A stretch of 64,000 bases of DNA, taken from the IMG/VR virus record IMGVR_UViG_3300032296_001209, positions 1 through 64,000 of that record; one strand, given 5' to 3'. Origin of the DNA: a virus. A model generated the notes under the pieces. The model was not told the DNA's origin. It ran no database searches and saw only the letters and a list, made by a program, of their open reading frames with translations. The first letter of the stretch is position 1, and every line of letters begins with the position of its first letter. The position numbers were made by a program, and so were the translations under genes. Positions 36,701 through 47,100 of this stretch are shown here, piece after piece.

Positions 36701-39354
36701 ATAGCTTTAATCTTATCAAGAATAACTTTCTTTTCATCATAGAAGCTTTCTTTAATAGATGTTCTTGTATTAGCTTTAACCCAATCATTAACGTTATCTT
36801 CAAATTCTGTATCACTAGAGAGTAAACCCTGATCTAAAAGATCTTGTTTAAATTGATTTAGCTTAAACTCAAATAGACCAGTGATCTCTTTATTTTCATA
36901 GAACTTACGAGACTCCTCTCTGTACTTTTTTTCTATCTTAGCCATCTCTAATTCATCACCAGTTTTTAATTTACCGGCTTCATCACGTAGTGAAGATAAC
37001 TGACTATACTTCTTCCATAGAATCTTCTTTTGTTCAAAAGCCTCATCTTCTGTAAGATCTTCAAATACCCTTTGATCTACATCAGCAATATCAGCTAGGA
37101 TGTTTTGCTTTCTTTGATATATGATAGAACCTAAATCAGAGTCATAGATTTTTTCTTTTGTATAAAACTCCGGTACAAACTCATCATGCATATAATCACG
37201 AGAGAATTGTCTGTACTGCTTGTTTAGTAATCTTGCTTTCTCTAAGTCTCCAACTCTTTTAGCATCTTCTATATCAAACTGAAACTGGCTTGTTACTTTT
37301 TCAAATGCTTTAAATGGATTAAGTAATACTAACTTAGTAATGGTTTTAGGGTTACCATTCTCATCACGTACAATAACTTCTTGCTCAGATACTAATTCTT
37401 TCATTAGTTCTGTAATGTTCTTATCAGAGTAACCGGCTTGTTTTAATGCTGGTAATAACTCTCTTAAGAAATCATCTTTATTCTTCTTAGCCTTTAACTC
37501 TACATCAGTGTAGGCATTGTCTAAGAATACTGAGAAACTAGCAATAATAGGATCCGGTGAACTTGCAAATGATTCTACATAAGCAGATAAAGCATTAACA
37601 TCACCACGCATTCCTGATAAGTAATCATCAACTGTAGCACGGTTTAATTTTAATCTATCCCACTCTTCTTGTACCTCTCTTATTTGTTTTGGAGTAGCAT
37701 TTTTAGATCTTAACTTCTCAAGCTTATTAGTAAAGTATGTATCTACATTTTTAGATAAGGGCTCAAGTTGTTCTGTTAATACTCCACCAACTCCTTTTTT
37801 ATAAATCTCATTAATAAGTCTGTCAGCTTGCTCTGCTTTCTTACCCATCTTAGCAAATAAAGCAAATAATGAACTATCTGTACGTAAACCGGCATCAGTT
37901 AAACCATTAGTAGTTTCTTGAATAAACTTATTCCAGTTACGTAATAAGATGTCATAATAGAATGTTTGATTGATAACCTCTTTAGTATCACCAAGAGCTT
38001 TCATATCTGTTAACTTATCTATTATTCTATCTAATAAGACATCTGTCTGTAGAGCGCTTCTTACACTAGCTGTAATTTGTTTCTCTCTCTTATCAACTTC
38101 ATCTTTAAATTTCTTAACCTTATCATCTACTGTAGTTGTTTCAGCAACACGTAAGTTATCTACTATATCTTTAAGAATAGATCTTCCTGATTCAGTTGTA
38201 ATTGTGTCTACAACATCAGAATAGTTTTGGTTTGTCCTAATTCTATTTAACTGTGATCTAGAGTTAGAAAAGAATCTATTAACTACTTGAATAAGTACAT
38301 CAGTATTAACTTTATCTAGGTCGTTATACAGAGTTTGATTATTCTTTGCATATAGTACTAGGTCTTCCGGTGTAATAATCTCTGTTGTAAGAATAAAGTT
38401 CTCTCCAACTAACATATCAGCTAACTGATTAAGTGTAGTATCTACAGATAACTTCTCAATCTTTATACCTTTACCAAATATTTTTCTGATTAACTGCTTA
38501 ATAGCAAATAACAGGTTAGAGATAAATGAATTAAATCCAGGAGTAGCAGATACTTTATTAGCTTTCTGTACAGCAGCTTGCTCTAAAGCTCTTACAAATA
38601 CTTCCTGAGCAAAATTAGGGTTAGTAATATCATACTCAGGATATAGTTCAGATACAGTATTTACAAGTGTAGCGCCTTCTGGTGTACTAATAATCTGATT
38701 GTATAGATTATTAAACAACTCATAGTTACTTAAATATAAACTTCTAACTATAGGGTGTGCATATTCATGCAGTACGTGATTTAATTTAAACCCATTCTCA
38801 ATAAGATATACAGTGTCCTGATAATAAAATGCAGGCTCACCATTCCAGGGAGAAGTTGTATCTTTTGTAATCTCTGCGGCTTGCTCAGCAGATATCATCT
38901 TATAGTTAATACCTGTCTGAGATGCTAAGTTATTAGCAAACTTAGTTGCTATCTCTTGAGCTTTTACACCCTCTTGTAACTCTACAGATGGAAACAAACT
39001 ATTTAAAAAGTCTTCATCAGCAACTCTGTAATAGTCAGGACTTTCATCAGTGATATTGTTTTTCTTTTTATACTCTTCCCAGTAATGATCAATAACAAAA
39101 CTTGGAGGATTAACAAATACTCTAGCTGTACCATCCCATGTAATAAAGTCAGCCATATTGGTTCTCCAATACTGATTTAATCCTATTACTGCCTTTACAA
39201 TAGATGAGGCACCGGCTCTTGTATCACCGGCAGCATTAACATAAAATGTAGTTAAACTATCTGTTGGAGATAAGAACTGTCCAACCTCTTTAGCTAAAGC
39301 TTTTTTATATGTCTTTAGTACATCATTCTGTATATCTAATCTACACTTACTCAT
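33796..39354 (-). CDS. Giant virion-associated protein with zincin motif (1852 aa)
   Basis: The N-terminal region carries LNHVLHEYAHPIVRS, an HExxH zinc-peptidase motif near residue 193. Long charged coiled regions follow. Near residue 1700 is a hydrophobic helix (ISITLLALIIAYLFDYD), which could cross a membrane. Giant proteins in this position in crAss-like phages are virion components thought to be injected with the DNA. The ATG at 39354 is used because it overlaps the upstream stop as ATGA. It is the last of the giant genes in transcription order, before the lysis genes. Confidence 0.8.
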   Translation of the reverse strand: MSKCRLDIQNDVLKTYKKALAKEVGQFLSPTDSLTTFYVNAAGDTRAGASSIVKAVIGLNQYWRTNMADFITWDGTARVFVNPPSFVIDHYWEEYKKKNNITDESPDYYRVADEDFLNSLFPSVELQEGVKAQEIATKFANNLASQTGINYKMISAEQAAEITKDTTSPWNGEPAFYYQDTVYLIENGFKLNHVLHEYAHPIVRSLYLSNYELFNNLYNQIISTPEGATLVNTVSELYPEYDITNPNFAQEVFVRALEQAAVQKANKVSATPGFNSFISNLLFAIKQLIRKIFGKGIKIEKLSVDTTLNQLADMLVGENFILTTEIITPEDLVLYAKNNQTLYNDLDKVNTDVLIQVVNRFFSNSRSQLNRIRTNQNYSDVVDTITTESGRSILKDIVDNLRVAETTTVDDKVKKFKDEVDKREKQITASVRSALQTDVLLDRIIDKLTDMKALGDTKEVINQTFYYDILLRNWNKFIQETTNGLTDAGLRTDSSLFALFAKMGKKAEQADRLINEIYKKGVGGVLTEQLEPLSKNVDTYFTNKLEKLRSKNATPKQIREVQEEWDRLKLNRATVDDYLSGMRGDVNALSAYVESFASSPDPIIASFSVFLDNAYTDVELKAKKNKDDFLRELLPALKQAGYSDKNITELMKELVSEQEVIVRDENGNPKTITKLVLLNPFKAFEKVTSQFQFDIEDAKRVGDLEKARLLNKQYRQFSRDYMHDEFVPEFYTKEKIYDSDLGSIIYQRKQNILADIADVDQRVFEDLTEDEAFEQKKILWKKYSQLSSLRDEAGKLKTGDELEMAKIEKKYREESRKFYENKEITGLFEFKLNQFKQDLLDQGLLSSDTEFEDNVNDWVKANTRTSIKESFYDEKKVILDKIKAIVDGLPKDAASKLKQDELWEELIDISVGFRNADGQIVGSEMSEERIKRVKELQKELIKIKDNMAGFSGLSKLQFERYIELAKLIKSRRASINDKEEFKELDKLKGEGAVDRLTKKTLLNLYSQLSDMQSKEPTDDYLSAFNNNLEAIDPAKLAGFTISEINTDNSDNFLKPAFLSKYFKASPEFKEWFLANHIETEKYNSKTKKDERVYERLYVWNVTIPSDLEYYNTYTYNDVNPSTGETTEVTLDRIPTMDFYRRAVKKEYRTGYNKTTGKVERKVGVHVDNRGNWLPRTVAEGAKDDSYINKAYYDLQKNSPDKANVLDVITKYTLLFQEDKTKYSRLYLDIPRFRKLKSELVGGSLNRGAEKVKTFVKQVKDAVTTSQDDFDQGFNYDDAFNLVRADMFDEEISSIPVKGLYKLDIDQVSLNVPYSLLQYMFSLEHQKKLIELNPIAQALQKVVNNSENSIKDTSKVNGYNWVTNNIKSFVAKKGKNVRAEAINTLIEREFKGQTKAGWLSEPTTLSKAVDILQSQSSFGMFAFNILPSAVKNFGGAVTQMIIESGGGKYLNKRSYLQGQSKALKIMTDISANIYNPGEKSIDYQLVEIFDPIKGRFQERFGTEFGRSFGTDLADSLMFGAGKGISNGVYTAPRKWLENEGTLSLFAGMMIFKKIPQTVNGQTNMINYIDAWEKDGQGIIKLKPGIDETYAPGGAEFKAMRNTIQEKSNDLQGAYSLMDKVMLDKYAVWRMFSGLRRFFTRMFVNRFSPLRYNMRSGDMTEGYYRSFARFLKSFVSRASSGNMYMTDDEAYAAKKIVTEGISITLLALIIAYLFDYDPDDEERFEKMRQRSGDLLSDNFNAGGWLVNHALVATMGTRQETITFLNPKEYVGLVYNGGAPTLGPVVDKYKDFGTNLLHLLSNDNRAYYTRDVGPYSWQKEGAPKIFNDFGYLFGFTGNQIDPVKALKGMEYQIRR

Positions 39355-41102
39355 AATTTGCAACTATTGTATGTTTCATCTTGAACTTCAGGATATCCTA
39401 TTGGGGCATATGTATTAACTGGTTCTGCATTCTCATCCGTATTAAAACTAGTAGTGCCATCAGCAAAAGAGAAATATCTATATCCAGCGTTTGTAAACTT
39501 AAATGCATTATCAATAAAGGGATCATAGTAAATTAAATCTACTATATCTTTTGACCTACCCATTTTAACTTTAGCTTCAAAGATTTGTTTCCAGTCTTTA
39601 AAGTAGTTATCAAATATTTCAGGATAGTTACCTTCTGCAGTACGTACAAAGAAATCAAAAGTATAAGCTATGATGTTACCTTTATCATCATACTGCTTTT
39701 TACCAGCTTCATCTAATATAGGTATAATACCTTGCACGGTTACTGTCTCTTGATTAGCTTTATGGTCTTTACCAATAAATGCATTAGTCATCTCAAAGGT
39801 CGGATATTTTTCAGTAAAAGATTTATACCAATTTTGATCTTCTATAAATTCTTTTACTTTAGCTGTAAACTCATTTTGGTCTTTAATAAATATTCCCTTA
39901 TGATGTAACCAACCATAGAACTCACTATAGTTTTCTTCTTTCTGAACAGTACCTAATTCTATAACCCCATCAATATCATGTATATCTTCATCTATAGCTC
40001 TATAGACGGTGCCATAATATCTTAATACCATAGAACCACTTAACTTATAACCCATACTAGGATTATTAAGCATAAAGTCTATAATTGATTTAGCCTTTGC
40101 ATCTTTAGATAAAGTTTGATTGTACTTTTTTATCTCTAATTGTTTAAATGCTCCTAGATTATTTTTATCAGGAACTAATAAAGAGTCACCAACTTTTTCT
40201 ACACCACGTGTAAAAATATTATAATTACCTTTATAGATATCATCTACTAAATCTAATACTCTATCCTCTAGATCTTGCTGATTAAGTTTATCAAACTTAT
40301 TTCTAAACAAGGACAAAAATAAATCATGAATCTTATACCATAATTTTTGTAGAGCACTGGATTGTTTATCATAAGGATTATACTTAAAACCTCGTTTTTC
40401 AAAATACTGTTTATCTATATCACCATTACCTCGCTCACTTCTAACAAATGTGGTTAAATCTCTTCCGTAAAAATCTGTAAGACCCTCAGTAATAAAATCT
40501 ATAATTACTTGTTTGTGTGCAGTAAAATTAAAAGTTCTATCTGCATACATATCAACAAGATACGCTGGTAAATCACTATCTTTATCTAGATTTTCTTTAG
40601 TAAAAATATCTTCTACCTCTGTAGTATCTTCTAACTTTAATCTATAAGATCTGTATAGATCTTTATACTTAGACCAACTTTTAATATTAAACCAAAGATT
40701 GTTATAGAGCTCACTCTTCTTACCTAAAAAACTAAGCATGATGTTAGCCACTTGCTTTGGTACAATTTCTTCAGCACCATCTCTAATAGCTAAATACTTT
40801 TGTAATAAATCAAATCCAGCTAAAGGATTACCGGGAACATTATTTAATACAGCTTCAGCAACATTACCACCCTCAACTTTAATATTAAGAGCCTTTACAA
40901 AATCTAGTAATATCTTATTAGTTCCTGCAGATAATTTAGGATTAAGAGGAATAGAATTCTTTTTTCTATTTACAATATTCTTATATACAGTAGCTGGAGG
41001 ATTGCCCTCAAACTTATCCCAAAGATAAGTAGCCATCTTTGTACCTTGGAATGCTTCTAACCTTTGAAAGTCAGGATCTGATTTTATAGGACAGGTTGCC
41101 AT
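39351..41102 (-). CDS. Virion-operon protein with nucleotidyltransferase-like domain
   Basis: A 583-residue protein (MATCPIKSDPDFQRLEAFQG...). Residues about 350-520 show a nucleotidyltransferase-fold pattern: LSGSMVLRYYG (GS), then EDIHDIDGVIE (DxD). A third acid follows in YTFDFFV, and the helix EAKVKMGRSKDIVDLIYY matches the K...R.KD..D element of AbiEii/MNT-type enzymes. The ATG at 41102 overlaps the RNA polymerase gene's stop (TAATG). It is encoded between the polymerase and the 1852-aa zincin protein. The target could be RNA, protein or a small molecule. Confidence 0.75.
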   Translation of the reverse strand: MATCPIKSDPDFQRLEAFQGTKMATYLWDKFEGNPPATVYKNIVNRKKNSIPLNPKLSAGTNKILLDFVKALNIKVEGGNVAEAVLNNVPGNPLAGFDLLQKYLAIRDGAEEIVPKQVANIMLSFLGKKSELYNNLWFNIKSWSKYKDLYRSYRLKLEDTTEVEDIFTKENLDKDSDLPAYLVDMYADRTFNFTAHKQVIIDFITEGLTDFYGRDLTTFVRSERGNGDIDKQYFEKRGFKYNPYDKQSSALQKLWYKIHDLFLSLFRNKFDKLNQQDLEDRVLDLVDDIYKGNYNIFTRGVEKVGDSLLVPDKNNLGAFKQLEIKKYNQTLSKDAKAKSIIDFMLNNPSMGYKLSGSMVLRYYGTVYRAIDEDIHDIDGVIELGTVQKEENYSEFYGWLHHKGIFIKDQNEFTAKVKEFIEDQNWYKSFTEKYPTFEMTNAFIGKDHKANQETVTVQGIIPILDEAGKKQYDDKGNIIAYTFDFFVRTAEGNYPEIFDNYFKDWKQIFEAKVKMGRSKDIVDLIYYDPFIDNAFKFTNAGYRYFSFADGTTSFNTDENAEPVNTYAPIGYPEVQDETYNSCKL

Positions 41103-44100
41103 TAGCCACAAATTTCTTTTAATATTTCACCAATTGTATCTTCATCATATCCCATTTCTTCTAGCATTTTAGAATTAATAGCAGATGCTGGATAAATGTT
41201 ACCATCAACTAAAGTTACCTCTTTTTCTTTTACAACTTGATCCTCAGTATCTGGGGCACTATCAGCATCTTCTTCAAAGACCTGATTGATAGGTTGCACA
41301 GAATAAATATACTCTTTAAATTCCGGATCTTCTGCAAACACAGGATTTTTATACCCAAAGTTATAGTATAACTCTTTAAATAACTCCATATAAGCTGGCT
41401 TATCAATATTAGGATCATCATTTAAGATACCATATCCTTCTTTGTTAAAGAGTAATGTTTTACCAGCCTCATATAATTCTATAAGAGTAGTAACAGTATC
41501 CTCTACTAACTTCATATTGTTAGCAGTATCTGCAGCATTTAAGTATTTAGCTTTACCAACAAATGATTCAAAGATTGGTAATCCTATAGTAGTACCAGTT
41601 ACTTTACTAGCATTACCTAAGTAAGTATCTGAAGCAATAACATTAGTTCCGGTATTATCTTTTGCTTTACTATATATACCAACTAGACCTGAGTATTTAT
41701 TAATCAGTCCTATAGTACGCATCTTACCATAAGAATAAGTATATACTCTAGGAGTTAATGTTGAAGATGTACCCTCTGGTAATTTAGGAACTTCATCACC
41801 CATCTTTTCAATAGTATTATCTACTACATAGTTTTTAAACCTGTACTTAGTAATGTTATTTCTAGAGTTCTGCTCACCAAACTTTTTATAGTATCTGTAT
41901 AAAGCAGTATTACCCTTATCACTTTCTAATACTTTAGTGAACTTATCAATGTTTTCTTTAATGATATCTTTAAAGTTATTACTAGATAAGATAGGAACAA
42001 ATGATAAGTATGACTTATTCATACCAGACTGCATGAATCCAAAGATAGATAACTTGTTAAAGAACTCAGAAATCTCTCTATTGATAATAGGATCAGGATT
42101 CTTTTCTACATTTACATCAGATAGTTCTTCAAACTGGATATTCATTTCTTCTAAGAAATCAGGATCTTTTGTATCACCAGTTAAACGTAAGTTTTTAATT
42201 GTTGCATTCTTAGTAGGAGTCTTAATCTGCTGCGAATCATAAACCAGGTAATCAAACAAACTATAGTCTTTATTTTCTATAGCATTCTTTACCATCTCAA
42301 ACTTATCTGGGAAACTATTGGTACCAAAGAACATTGACTTCAGATTGTATACATTATGTAAAGCATCTTGAACAAGACCTTTTTCATAGATATCATCTGA
42401 AAAAATACCTTTATCTCTAGTAGCACGTAAGTATTCTCTCTCTAAAACAAAAGCAGTATACTGTTTTTCAGAACTAAATAAAGGTATAACATCTGTACGT
42501 TTATCAGCTGGTAATTTTGCTAAACCTGTTTCTTCATACTCAGCCTTAGAATAAGTTTTATTATTATACTCCTCACGTAACTTGGCTCTATCTAAATAGA
42601 TCTTACCTTCATAGTATACAGCGCTTCTTTTAAGACCTCTTACCTTCTCTACATCAATAGAATCACTTACAGCATAACCTTTGTAATCTTTTACTGTATT
42701 GATATCTACAGATCCAATACTATTCTGAATGATAAACTGAAGAAGATCATTTCTAAATAAATCTACAAATGATTCTACATCTTTATACTCTTCACGGATG
42801 ATATTATAGTTGTTGTTAATTATATCAGTTAAGTAAGTATTTATGGTATCACTTGCTCTTAATGGGAAGTAATCTTTAAATACGTTTAAGATATAATCCT
42901 GTATAAAGAATGGAGCAATAGAAGATTGATTTTCCATTCTTGTTGTAATCTCTTGAGGTAATCTATTACCCTCCTCTAATTGTTCTAATTTACTTAAACG
43001 ACTCTTTGCTTGGAACAAGTTACCAGACTTCTTAGTATCAACGTTAGTAGAAGAAGAAATTTCCCGCATTACTTGTGCTTGATCCTCTACTTCTAAGAAA
43101 TGTATAAAGGATAACATAGCAAGAGGACTTCTTTTCTCACCATTCTGTACAACCTTTTTAATATTCTCATTAGAGATAGCATAAACATTATAAGCTTTAG
43201 TCATAATGTCTACTGCTGCAGTTAAAGATTTTTTAGAAGCCAATGGATTCTTCATTGTATTTGCATTATACAATTGCTTAAGTAAGAAAGGATCCTTTAT
43301 TTTTTTCTTTAACTCAAGTTTATGCTCAGGATCAAATAAACCATATTTGTTTATTACATACTGTTTTGCTTTAAACTTTAAGAAACCAGGACCTTTAGCA
43401 CTATCTCCAGAAGCATCTAATGATTTAGTGTACATACCATTTAATACTCTGTATGCAGATATATAATCTCTAATTAAAGGTTGTGATAAGAAATAAGAAG
43501 CAGTTTCAACATCAACACCGGCTTGTAACATATACAACAATGTAGGTGTTAACTCGTAGATAGCATTCATATCAAATACCCAAGAGTCTTTTTCAACATC
43601 CACCCATCCATTCATAAGCTGAGATATTACATCTGAGATATAAACAGCTGAATCTTTAGAGTTAAGATCTGATAAAGATATTTTACCATCCTCTGTTTTG
43701 TTATGTTTAAATAGAATACGATTCTTAGCAGTTCTTGTCTTTCCTTTACTATCTAAGAAAGTATAAGTCTTATTTAAATATGCACCAACACGGTTAAGAA
43801 GTACTGAATATTTGTTTGATACAGCACCAATACCTAAAGTTAATTTACCAATGTTATTAGACTCATGCTTATATAAGTTATTCTGAGTCTCAAACATTCT
43901 TGTTGGAGAAATAATAAATTCAGAACTCTGGAACTCAGCTTTAGCTCTTGGATCATATTCTCTATTATATTTTGCTAATTCATCTGCAATTGGTTTAACA
44001 ATATCTGTTTCGTTAGGAGTAATAAGCTGAACAAAGTTTTCCTTAATCTCCATTATACCAATCATAGACTTAATGATCTCATTCTCAATACCTCTTATAG

Positions 44101-47100
44101 TGGTATCATCTGTAGTCATCATAGCTTCTTTACTAAATAAATCATCTAATAAAGACTTATACTCAGAATCTGTAGTAGTATCTTTAGCAATACCTATATT
44201 AGGCATTAGAATACTTAACTTATCAATATCAAAGTCACCACCAGACTTAGCAACTAGTTCAGTTGGAACAATTACAATAGATCCGGCTTCTGGAGGTAAG
44301 AACTCACCAACCTCCATGTATTCAATAGAGTTAAGACCTTGTACAGGAATACGTACACCGATCATTTTGATGGTTTCTCCGTTAATACTTTGCCATAATG
44401 TATCTTTTAGCATTTCATTAAGTCTAGCTAATGTATTTACTGGCTTACCATCTGTATGAATAGTAGTTAAAAGCTTTAAGAAATCACCTTGTAAAGCAAT
44501 CTTTACTTGCATTGGTGTAATCTTACCGTCTACTATATCATAAAAAGCAAGACCATTTGTACCATACTTTAATAGATCTTCTTTAGATGGATTACTAAAC
44601 TTAGGATTCTCAAATCCGGAACTAGATACTTGTACTAACTGCTCACCCCTTACAGTAGGTCTTACAATCTTTCTTTCAATGATTGCAACAAGCTGCTTCT
44701 CAATAGCATTAGAATTGATAATACTATCAAAGTCATACTTTAAACTACCATCCTCATTTACATCTAGAATATCCATCTGATGTTCAGGAACCTCTAAACG
44801 TACTAATTCTTTCTGGATAGCTTTAATTAAATCTTTCGGATCTCCTTTAATTAGTTTACCATCAGCACTAAATTCTAGGCCTACCTCTTTAAATAACTTC
44901 TGCTTATAGAACTTTACATAGTTATCAATAGCTTTCTCATATCGCTCTACAATTGGTTTATATTCTTTCTTAAGAGGTTTACCATTAGCATAAAGGTTAG
45001 TCTCAATAATTGTACGTAACTGAGAAGACAATGTAACTTTACCTTTAAAGTATGGAGCAATGTCTAACTGATTCTTAAAGAAGTTTAAGTTAATACCATT
45101 TATAGGATACTCACCAGAATATAATGTGCGCTTTGTAGCGTCCGTATACATATTAGGAATAGTACCATCTTCTAATGTAATATTAGAGATCTTACTACCT
45201 GACTTATATAATGCATAAGATATACCTTGCTCAAGCAATTGCTTATGAAACTGCTCTAAGTTAGTATCCTTAATAACTGAAGGAATCAAAGGCATCAATG
45301 AAAACTTATGTAATCCAGAAACATTTAGTTTCTCTGTTTTTAAAGGACCATAATAACTGGCTTTTAATACTGGGAAGAACTCAGATGCTTTTCTAGGATC
45401 TACAGAAGCAGGATCATTAATAATCTGGTTATACAAATCTTCTTGTATATCAGACCATTTATTTAAAGATCTTAAGAAGTTACGATAGAAATCAAAAGTA
45501 ATCCAACCCTGACCATCACCTTCAGTAATCTTTTTATAAGGTTTTAAAATCTTTTCAGCTCTATCTTCACTTACTCCAAGACTAGTTAATAACTGTTTGT
45601 AGTGACTATAGTATACTGATTCTGGTTCTACATCATCAAGAACTGTAGTTTTAACAGCTGAATCAAATCTTAACTTTGGTAAACCTTCTTTCTCAGCATA
45701 TGTATTGTTACTTGTATTATTTAAGTAATCAATAGTGTACTTATCTAAAATACTAAAGTCTCCTGTAGAAGCAATAGCTGCATTACGTTTAGGAAACTCT
45801 TCTTTGTCATGCTTAAACTGAGAAGCATCACCATAAAATAGTTGTGTCTCAAAGTTATTAAACCATGAGTTATACGTATAAACCTCATTTACTAACTCTA
45901 ATTGATCTTGAGGATTAATAGCATATATATTAGTTTTATCTAAACCTTTACCAATTCTAGTTTCTTCAGCAATCTTATTTCTAATTTCAGGACTTAGTAA
46001 TACACTTCCAGTAACAGCACTAATCTGAGTCCAGATCTTATAATTAGTTTTAATCTGATTATCAAAATATTTACCTGAATCTTTTTTAATAGCTTTCTCT
46101 AGTTCTTCAGAGTAAACTATATCATCTATAGAATCTGCATTATCTACTAACTCGTAAAGCTTAGCTTTAGTAGGACCAGATAATACAGAATCAAAAGCCA
46201 TAATCTTAGTACCATTCTTCTTAAAACTATCTACGTTTTGTAGTGAAGGAATGTTTTTAATGTACCAGATTCTTTCTAATTCAGCAGATAAGTAGTTTAA
46301 GATAATAGGCATTGCAGAATCATGTCCATATCTAGCTACATCTTTAATAGGTAGTATTAAATTATCTACTCCAGATTCACCGTAGTATTTATTCATACCA
46401 ACACCATAAGAAGAACTTTTACTAGCGTGTCTAGGAAGCTCTGGTGTTTTACCTAAGATAATGGCATGTACATCAAACATAAACTTATCATACTTATTAA
46501 GTTTGTTTGTTTTAATACCTTCAACAGTAATACCATTAAAGTCTCTACGGATACCACTTAAGTTCTCTAAACTAAGAATAACATCTTTTCTTCTATTACC
46601 ATTAGCATCAAAGAGAGAGTTAATGATATAAGAATGTTTAGCATAAGGATTATTATTAGGATGGTAAACACTTAAGTATTGAAACTCAGGATCTTGTAAC
46701 ATCTGATCCATAAACTCAAGTTTATTAAGACCATCAATGATCTGACTTAAAGAGTTTCTTAATGATGTTTCATACTCCATGTTACCTTCAGGATTCATGA
46801 TACCAGTACTAAAATCACTAGAAGTATATCTTGCCTGCAGAGTTAAAAGTTTACTTACATATCCCGCTTGATTACCCTGCTTAGGATCCCTAAAGAACTT
46901 AATAGGGTTAGTAATTATAGTTTTATTTTCTTTAGCTTTTTCTAAAGCTTCTATTAAATAATCAAATGCAATATGTGTCTCCTTGCTTTTTCTATCTACT
47001 ACAGCATTCTCTAGTGCTGCTCTTAAAGTAGGATTATTATCCAAATAGAAACCTATAGCTTTTAAAAAGTCAAATACATTATACTTATTAATTAATGAAA

